From Verrucomicrobiia bacterium (GTDB taxonomy: Bacteria > Verrucomicrobiota > Verrucomicrobiia > Palsa-1439): a stretch of 64,000 nt of DNA. Position 1 is the first letter of the stretch. Each line of letters begins with the position of its first letter. Positions 59,628-64,000 of the stretch are shown piece after piece. The position numbers and the translations under genes are program-made. Location of the stretch: positions 62,001-126,000 of the forward strand of contig JAJVHY010000007.1 of the NCBI GenBank assembly GCA_022072455.1, read 5' to 3'. The notes under the pieces are model-generated. The model was not told the origin of the DNA. It made no database searches and was given only the letters and a program-made list of their open reading frames with translations.

Positions 59628-62600
59628 ATGAGCAACGCACGCACCCAATTACTTTCTGACGCCCTGAATCAACGCATCCTCGTCCTCGACGGCGCGATGG
59701 GCACGATGATCCAGCAACGCGACCTCACCGCCGCCGATTTCGGCGGCCCCGCGCTCGAAGGCTGCAACGAAAACCTCGTCCTCACCCGCCCCGACGTCAT
59801 CCGCGACATCCACCGGCAATACTATGCTGCCGGCGCGCACATCGTGGAAACGAACACCTTCGGCGCCACCCCGCTCGTGCTCGCCGAATACGGTCTTCAG
59901 GACAAATGCCGGGAAATCAACATCGCCGCCGCCAAACTCGCCCGCGAAGCCGCCGTCGAGTTCAACGGCTTCGTAGCCGGCTCGATGGGGCCGACCACCA
60001 AAGCCATCACGGTTACCGGCGGCGTCACTTTCCAGCAGTTGATCGAAAATTTCCACGCCCAAGCCAAAGCCCTGACCGAAGGCGGTGCCGACATCCTGCT
60101 CCTCGAAACCGCGCAAGACATGCGCAACGTCAAAGCCGCGCTCATCGGCATTGAGCAGGCTTTCACCGAACTCGGAACGAAATTGCCGGTCATGGTCTCC
60201 GGTACGATTGAACCGATGGGCACCATGCTCGCCGGTCAGGCTGCCGACGCACTTGTCGCGTCGCTACAACACGTGGATTTGCTCTCGGTCGGACTCAACT
60301 GCGCTACCGGCCCCGAGTTCATGACCGATCACATCCGCACCATTCACCAAATGGCGAACACGCTCGTCTCGTGCTATCCAAATGCCGGCCTGCCCGACGA
60401 GGACGGCAAATATGGCGAGACTCCGACTTCCCTCGCTTCCTCCCTCGAACGATTCGTCAAGAACGGCTGGCTCAACATCATCGGCGGCTGCTGCGGCACC
60501 ACCCCGGCCCACATCAAAGCCATCGCCGAGATGGTCGCCGGCAAAGAACCGCGCCGGCATCGCGGCCAACGGAAGTCTTGGTATACCGGCATCGAACTCG
60601 TCGAAGCGGCCGACGATAACCGTCCACTCATCGTCGGTGAACGCACCAACGAAGTCGGCTCGCGCGCGTTTAAGCGTCTGATCACCGAGGAGAAATTTGA
60701 GGAAGCCACCGAGATCGCCCGCGCCCAAGTCAAAAGCGGTGCGCACATCATTGACATCAACCTCGAAAACACCGACCGGGATGAGTTGCTCGATATTGAC
60801 CGGTTCTACGAAAAGGTCATCCACAAGGTCAAAGTCCCGTTGATGATTGACTCGACCAACCCCAAGTCAATCGAGCGCGCCCTCACGTATTGCCAAGGCA
60901 AGAGCATCATCAACTCGATCAACTTCGAGGACGGCGAAGAAAAGTTTAACCACGTCCTCCCACTCGTGAAAAAGTACGGCGCGGCGGTCATCATCGGTTC
61001 GATTGACGAAGACAAGCTCCAAGCCCAAGCCATCACCCGGGAACGCAAACTCGCCATCGCCGAACGCGCCCACCGGTATTGCACCGAGCGCGGCATCGCG
61101 GAGGAAGACCTGATCTTCGATCCGCTCGTCTTCCCGTGCGCGACCGGCGATGAGAACTACATCGGCAGCGCCGTCGAAACCATCGAAGGCGTCCGCCTCA
61201 TTAAAGAAAAACTGCCGCGCTGCAAAACCGTCCTCGGCGTCAGCAACGTCAGCTTCGGCCTCCCGCCCGCCGCGCGCGAAGTCATCAACTCCGTTTTCCT
61301 CTACTATTGCACGAAAGCCGGCCTCGATCTGGCCATCGTCAACGCCGAGAAGCTCGAACGCTACGCCAGCATCCCGGAAAAAGAAAAACGTCTTGCCGAA
61401 GATTTACTCTTCAACTATCCGCCCGACGGCTACAACGCGCCGCGCGATTACCGGCAACAAACCATTCAGCACCGCCACGAGATCAACCAACTCCACATCG
61501 CCGCTATCAACGACCATTTCCGTGGCGCGGAAAGTCGCGTCAAAAAGAAGATCTCCGACCTCCCCCTCGATCAGCGTCTGGCAAATTACATCCTCGAAGG
61601 TACCAAAGAAGGCCTGATCTTGGACCTCGAACTCAAACTTAAAACCGGTACCGCCCCGCTCGACATCATCAATGGCCCGCTCATGGACGGCATGAAAGAA
61701 GTCGGCCGGCTCTTCAACGCCAACGAACTCATCGTCGCCGAAGTCCTTCAGTCGGCCGAAGCGATGAAAGCCGCCGTCGCGTTCCTCGAACAATTCATGG
61801 AACGCAAAGCTGATTCCACCAAAGGCAAAGTCCTTCTCGCCACCGTCAAAGGCGACGTCCACGACATCGGCAAAAACCTCGTCGAAATCATTCTCTCGAA
61901 CAACGGCTTCCACGTCATCAATCTCGGCATCAAAGTCCCGCCCGAGGATTTGATCAAAGCTTACCGGGAACACAAACCCGACGCCATCGGCCTGTCTGGC
62001 CTCTTGGTGAAAAGCGCCCAACAAATGGTCATCACCGCCGGCGACCTCAAGACCGCCGGCATCACCGTCCCGATGCTCGTCGGTGGCGCGGCGCTCAGCG
62101 ACAAATTCACCCGCAACCGGATCGCCCCGAGCTACGACCAAGTCGTCATCTACTGCAAAGACGCCATGACCGGCCTCGCGATGATGAACAACCTGATGGA
62201 CCCGGCCCAACGCGTGAAAGTCATCGCCGATCACCAACCGGTCGCAGTCGCGGCTGCCCTCGAGAAAGAAGAAGAGTTTGCGGAGACAACCCAACGCAGT
62301 TCCCGCGTCCGCCTACTCCCGCCGTTACCGGTACCCTATCCCGACCGGAAAGTTCGCGACGTTCCGCAACTCCGTGAGATCTGGGAATACATCAACCCGC
62401 AGATGCTTTACGTCCGGCATCTCGGTTTCAAAACCAACTTCGAGAAAGCGCTCGCCGCCCGCGACCCGAAGGCGCTGGAGCTTTACAACCTCGTCGAAGA
62501 CGTCAAAGCCGAAGCCGCGAAGTTCATGAAGGTGAAAGCGGTCTGGCAATTCTTTGACGCTGTTGCTGAAGGCAACAGCCTCAAGCTGTTCTCGCCGACT

Positions 62601-63194
62601 CTCCCGCTCGCCGATTCGCCCCTTCACATTTTCAACTTCCACCGGCAACGCAAACCCGACGGTCTCTGCCTGGCGGATTATGTCATGCCGCCGATTTCCC
62701 GTGGGAGCGGCATTCCTGCCGCGACTGGTCGTGACAAGAATGTCACTCCCACAGACATTGAAGTTCAACGCGACAGCATCGCGCTCTTCGTCGTCGGCGC
62801 CGGCACCGGCATCCGGCAACGCTCCGAGGAATACAAAGCGAAAGGCGAATACCTCAAATCGCACGCCCTCCAAGCGCTCGCCATCGAGACCGCCGAAGCC
62901 TGCGCCGAATGGCTGCACCGCCGCATCCGGGAAGACTGGGGTTTCCCCGACCCCGCCGACATGACGATGCTCAACCGGTTCACGACCAAATACCGGGGCC
63001 GCCGCTACAGCTTCGGTTACCCCGCCTGTCCCGCACTCGAAGACCAAGCCGGTATCTGGAAACTTCTCCGCCCCGAAGAAATCGGCGTCGAGCTTACCGA
63101 AGGATTTATGATGGAACCGGAAGCTTCCGTAAGCGCCTTGGTCTTTCACCATCCGGACTGCACGTACTTTGGAGTTGGGGAAATTACGGAATGA
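59628..63194 (+). CDS. metH: Cobalamin-dependent methionine synthase with a REPIN-encoded insert
   Basis: Transfers a methyl group from methyltetrahydrofolate to homocysteine through methylcobalamin. 1188 residues in four modules: homocysteine-binding (DGAMGTMIQ; zinc cysteine pair GGCCGT about residues 286-291), pterin-binding (NERTNEVGSRAF), cobalamin-binding (His745 in DVHDIGKN, SGLLVKS) and the C-terminal activation domain (about 900-1188). Residues about 1024-1042 are encoded by a 52-base palindromic element lying in frame between CLADYVMPP and DIEVQRDS. ATG at 59628 is chosen over the TTG at 59583. The stop TGA is the first three bases of a TGAACCACAG repeat. Confidence 0.94.
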   Translation: MSNARTQLLSDALNQRILVLDGAMGTMIQQRDLTAADFGGPALEGCNENLVLTRPDVIRDIHRQYYAAGAHIVETNTFGATPLVLAEYGLQDKCREINIAAAKLAREAAVEFNGFVAGSMGPTTKAITVTGGVTFQQLIENFHAQAKALTEGGADILLLETAQDMRNVKAALIGIEQAFTELGTKLPVMVSGTIEPMGTMLAGQAADALVASLQHVDLLSVGLNCATGPEFMTDHIRTIHQMANTLVSCYPNAGLPDEDGKYGETPTSLASSLERFVKNGWLNIIGGCCGTTPAHIKAIAEMVAGKEPRRHRGQRKSWYTGIELVEAADDNRPLIVGERTNEVGSRAFKRLITEEKFEEATEIARAQVKSGAHIIDINLENTDRDELLDIDRFYEKVIHKVKVPLMIDSTNPKSIERALTYCQGKSIINSINFEDGEEKFNHVLPLVKKYGAAVIIGSIDEDKLQAQAITRERKLAIAERAHRYCTERGIAEEDLIFDPLVFPCATGDENYIGSAVETIEGVRLIKEKLPRCKTVLGVSNVSFGLPPAAREVINSVFLYYCTKAGLDLAIVNAEKLERYASIPEKEKRLAEDLLFNYPPDGYNAPRDYRQQTIQHRHEINQLHIAAINDHFRGAESRVKKKISDLPLDQRLANYILEGTKEGLILDLELKLKTGTAPLDIINGPLMDGMKEVGRLFNANELIVAEVLQSAEAMKAAVAFLEQFMERKADSTKGKVLLATVKGDVHDIGKNLVEIILSNNGFHVINLGIKVPPEDLIKAYREHKPDAIGLSGLLVKSAQQMVITAGDLKTAGITVPMLVGGAALSDKFTRNRIAPSYDQVVIYCKDAMTGLAMMNNLMDPAQRVKVIADHQPVAVAAALEKEEEFAETTQRSSRVRLLPPLPVPYPDRKVRDVPQLREIWEYINPQMLYVRHLGFKTNFEKALAARDPKALELYNLVEDVKAEAAKFMKVKAVWQFFDAVAEGNSLKLFSPTLPLADSPLHIFNFHRQRKPDGLCLADYVMPPISRGSGIPAATGRDKNVTPTDIEVQRDSIALFVVGAGTGIRQRSEEYKAKGEYLKSHALQALAIETAEACAEWLHRRIREDWGFPDPADMTMLNRFTTKYRGRRYSFGYPACPALEDQAGIWKLLRPEEIGVELTEGFMMEPEASVSALVFHHPDCTYFGVGEITE
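62701..62752. repeat. REPIN-like element inside metH
   Basis: Ends GTGGGAG and CTCCCAC are inverted; inside are GCGGCA-ttcc-TGCCGC and GTGACA-agaa-TGTCAC. GTGGGAGCGG...GCCGCGA closely resembles the REP consensus described in Pseudomonas. It is read through as about 17 codons of metH without a stop. Confidence 0.82.
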
Positions 63195-63212
63195 ACCACA
63201 GAGGCACAGAGA
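63192..63212. repeat. Half-unit of the TGAACCACAGAG repeat at the metH stop
   Basis: TGAACCACAGAGGCACAGAG begins at the metH stop codon (TGA, 63192-63194). It matches one arm of the batB/batC element at 56977-57059. No inverted partner is seen in the 58 bases before the Mrr gene. Confidence 0.75.
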
Positions 63213-63252
63213 TCGCAGAGTCGTCGGCATCCGTCAGGAGCAATGCAGGAAT

Positions 63253-64000
63253 TCAATCGTCTTCGAAATAGTCTGAATCGACGCGCTTGAGTTCGTAAGT
63301 CTTGTCTGGGGTGACGCCGATGTTGTAGTCGATCATTAGCTCCGCCAATTGCTCTCCATCAATCAATATGATCTTGTTGTCGATCCGGGCTGCATATTCA
63401 GTCGCTTCCTTGGTGAAGTCGGAAGTTGTGATGAAGATGCCCTTCTTCGCGCGTTGGCCCTGTAATGCGCCCGCAAACTTCTGAATTTCGGGCCGGCTTA
63501 CCGTGTTTCCCCAGCGCTTCGCTTGAACGTAGATTACATCCAGCCCCAACCGGTCTTCTTTGATAATCCCGTCAATACCCTCGTCACCGCTCTTGCCGAT
63601 TGCTTGCCCCGCATCGCGTAGACTGCCGCCATATCCCATTCGAACAATCAACTCGACCACTGTTTTCTCAAACCTTCCCGGCAGTGAGGACTTCAAGCGC
63701 TGGAGGATTTCTGAAGCCAGATTTGAGCGGAGATCTTCGTATGCATTCTCCAACGCTTCCTCTGGCGTTTTCAATTCCGGTTGGGCGTCATTCTCTGCTT
63801 CAACTTTTTCATGGCGTAGAGCTTTGAAGGCTTTGAATTCTGCGAACTGATTCAGATATTTTCCATCGATGCGGGATGGCTTGGCATCCAATACCTCCCG
63901 CCCTCGTGCTGTGATCTTGAAGAATGCGCGTCGCGTTGTTTCCAGCAAGCCGGCTTTCTTCATGTAGGTTCGCGCCCAACCGACTCGGTTTCCAAAGACT
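63253..64000 (-). CDS. mrr: Mrr-type restriction endonuclease, N-terminus beyond the right edge
   Basis: The frame is open to the window edge, so the start is missing. The last visible upstream residues, NRVGWARTYMKKAGLLE and FFKITARGREVL, are the winged-helix (Mrr_N) part. The Mrr catalytic domain follows, with GKSGDEGIDGIIKEDR and VYVQAKRW-like spacing (GLDVIYVQAKRWGN) giving the D...QxK active site. Mrr enzymes cut methylated DNA (type IV restriction). About 249 residues are visible; the ATG at 63963 is internal. Confidence 0.88.
   Translation of the reverse strand, partial: VFGNRVGWARTYMKKAGLLETTRRAFFKITARGREVLDAKPSRIDGKYLNQFAEFKAFKALRHEKVEAENDAQPELKTPEEALENAYEDLRSNLASEILQRLKSSLPGRFEKTVVELIVRMGYGGSLRDAGQAIGKSGDEGIDGIIKEDRLGLDVIYVQAKRWGNTVSRPEIQKFAGALQGQRAKKGIFITTSDFTKEATEYAARIDNKIILIDGEQLAELMIDYNIGVTPDKTYELKRVDSDYFEDD

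Noticed and set aside
1-64000. Apparent excess of CCGG and GGTACC words as an uptake or recognition signal
   Set aside because: A rough tally of GGTACC (about 20) is what a sequence this GC-rich would give by chance; CCGG could not be counted reliably by eye.
1-64000. CRISPR arrays, tRNA or rRNA genes, prophage
   Set aside because: No regularly spaced repeats, no tRNA-like cloverleaf with a GGTTCGA-type arm in an intergenic gap, and no integrase or structural phage genes were seen.

Overview
The window is GC-rich, gene-dense bacterial DNA that looks chromosomal. The best fit is a Gram-negative member of the Planctomycetes-Verrucomicrobia-Chlamydia group, most likely Verrucomicrobiota. This is inferred from gene content: a complete division and cell-wall (dcw) cluster with a fused MurC-MurB, an OmcB-like DUF11 envelope protein, a bat operon, Obg with an enlarged N-terminal domain, several lipoproteins and outer-membrane proteins, and many short palindromic repeats. 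MurE carries the DNPR motif, so the peptidoglycan should contain meso-diaminopimelate. No rRNA, tRNA, CRISPR array, prophage or complete insertion sequence was seen, and no gene-free stretch exceeds 300 bases.

Layout. 1-730: start of a GH94 glycoside phosphorylase that runs off the left edge. 969-6278: elongasome operon mreB-mreC-mreD-mrdA-rodA. 6283-11807: RNase G followed by larB and larC (nickel-pincer cofactor synthesis), a Trm112-like protein and a GT2 glycosyltransferase; the larB-larC junction has been invaded by a lipoprotein gene and a decayed toxin-antitoxin pair. 11804-17774: housekeeping genes (sodA, trmL, nfo, nadA, a TlpA-like thioredoxin, amrS). 17823-37206, minus strand: the whole dcw cluster from mraZ to ftsZ, with gene junctions that mostly overlap or abut and a mra-box promoter at its head. 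37244-39522: esterase and metG. 39673-47970, plus strand: envelope genes (DUF481 barrel, mscL, OmcB-like protein, DUF4197), obgE, DUF2752/TM2 membrane proteins and an RNA methyltransferase. 48067-51164: recD2, an FHA protein and a lipoprotein. 51165-53878: hemB, an HTH-EIIA protein, lexA and a lone receiver protein. 53923-59520: bat operon. 59628-63194: metH. 63253-64000: an Mrr-type endonuclease that runs off the right edge.

How the genes fit together. Elongation (MreBCD, PBP2, RodA) and division (FtsZ, FtsA, FtsQ, FtsL, FtsI, FtsW plus the Mur enzymes, MraY, MurG and Ddl) are both encoded here and together supply and polymerise lipid II. A LysM protein inside the dcw cluster and the OmcB-like protein add likely cell-wall-binding or envelope components. 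LexA has a promoter whose spacer is filled by a perfect inverted repeat, which suggests self-repression.

The most unusual signal is a set of short palindromic elements resembling REP/REPIN repeats (paired hairpins with GTAG or GTGGGAG feet) together with a second family beginning TGAACCACAGAG. Several lie inside or exactly at the ends of genes. One is a 23-codon in-frame insertion in batE, one is an in-frame insertion in metH, and one encodes the signal peptide of the BatC-like protein. In four genes (murD, the RNA methyltransferase, batB, metH) the stop codon is part of the element. The second main signal is a duplicated 5' end of larC flanking a toxin-antitoxin pair whose toxin has an in-frame amber codon.
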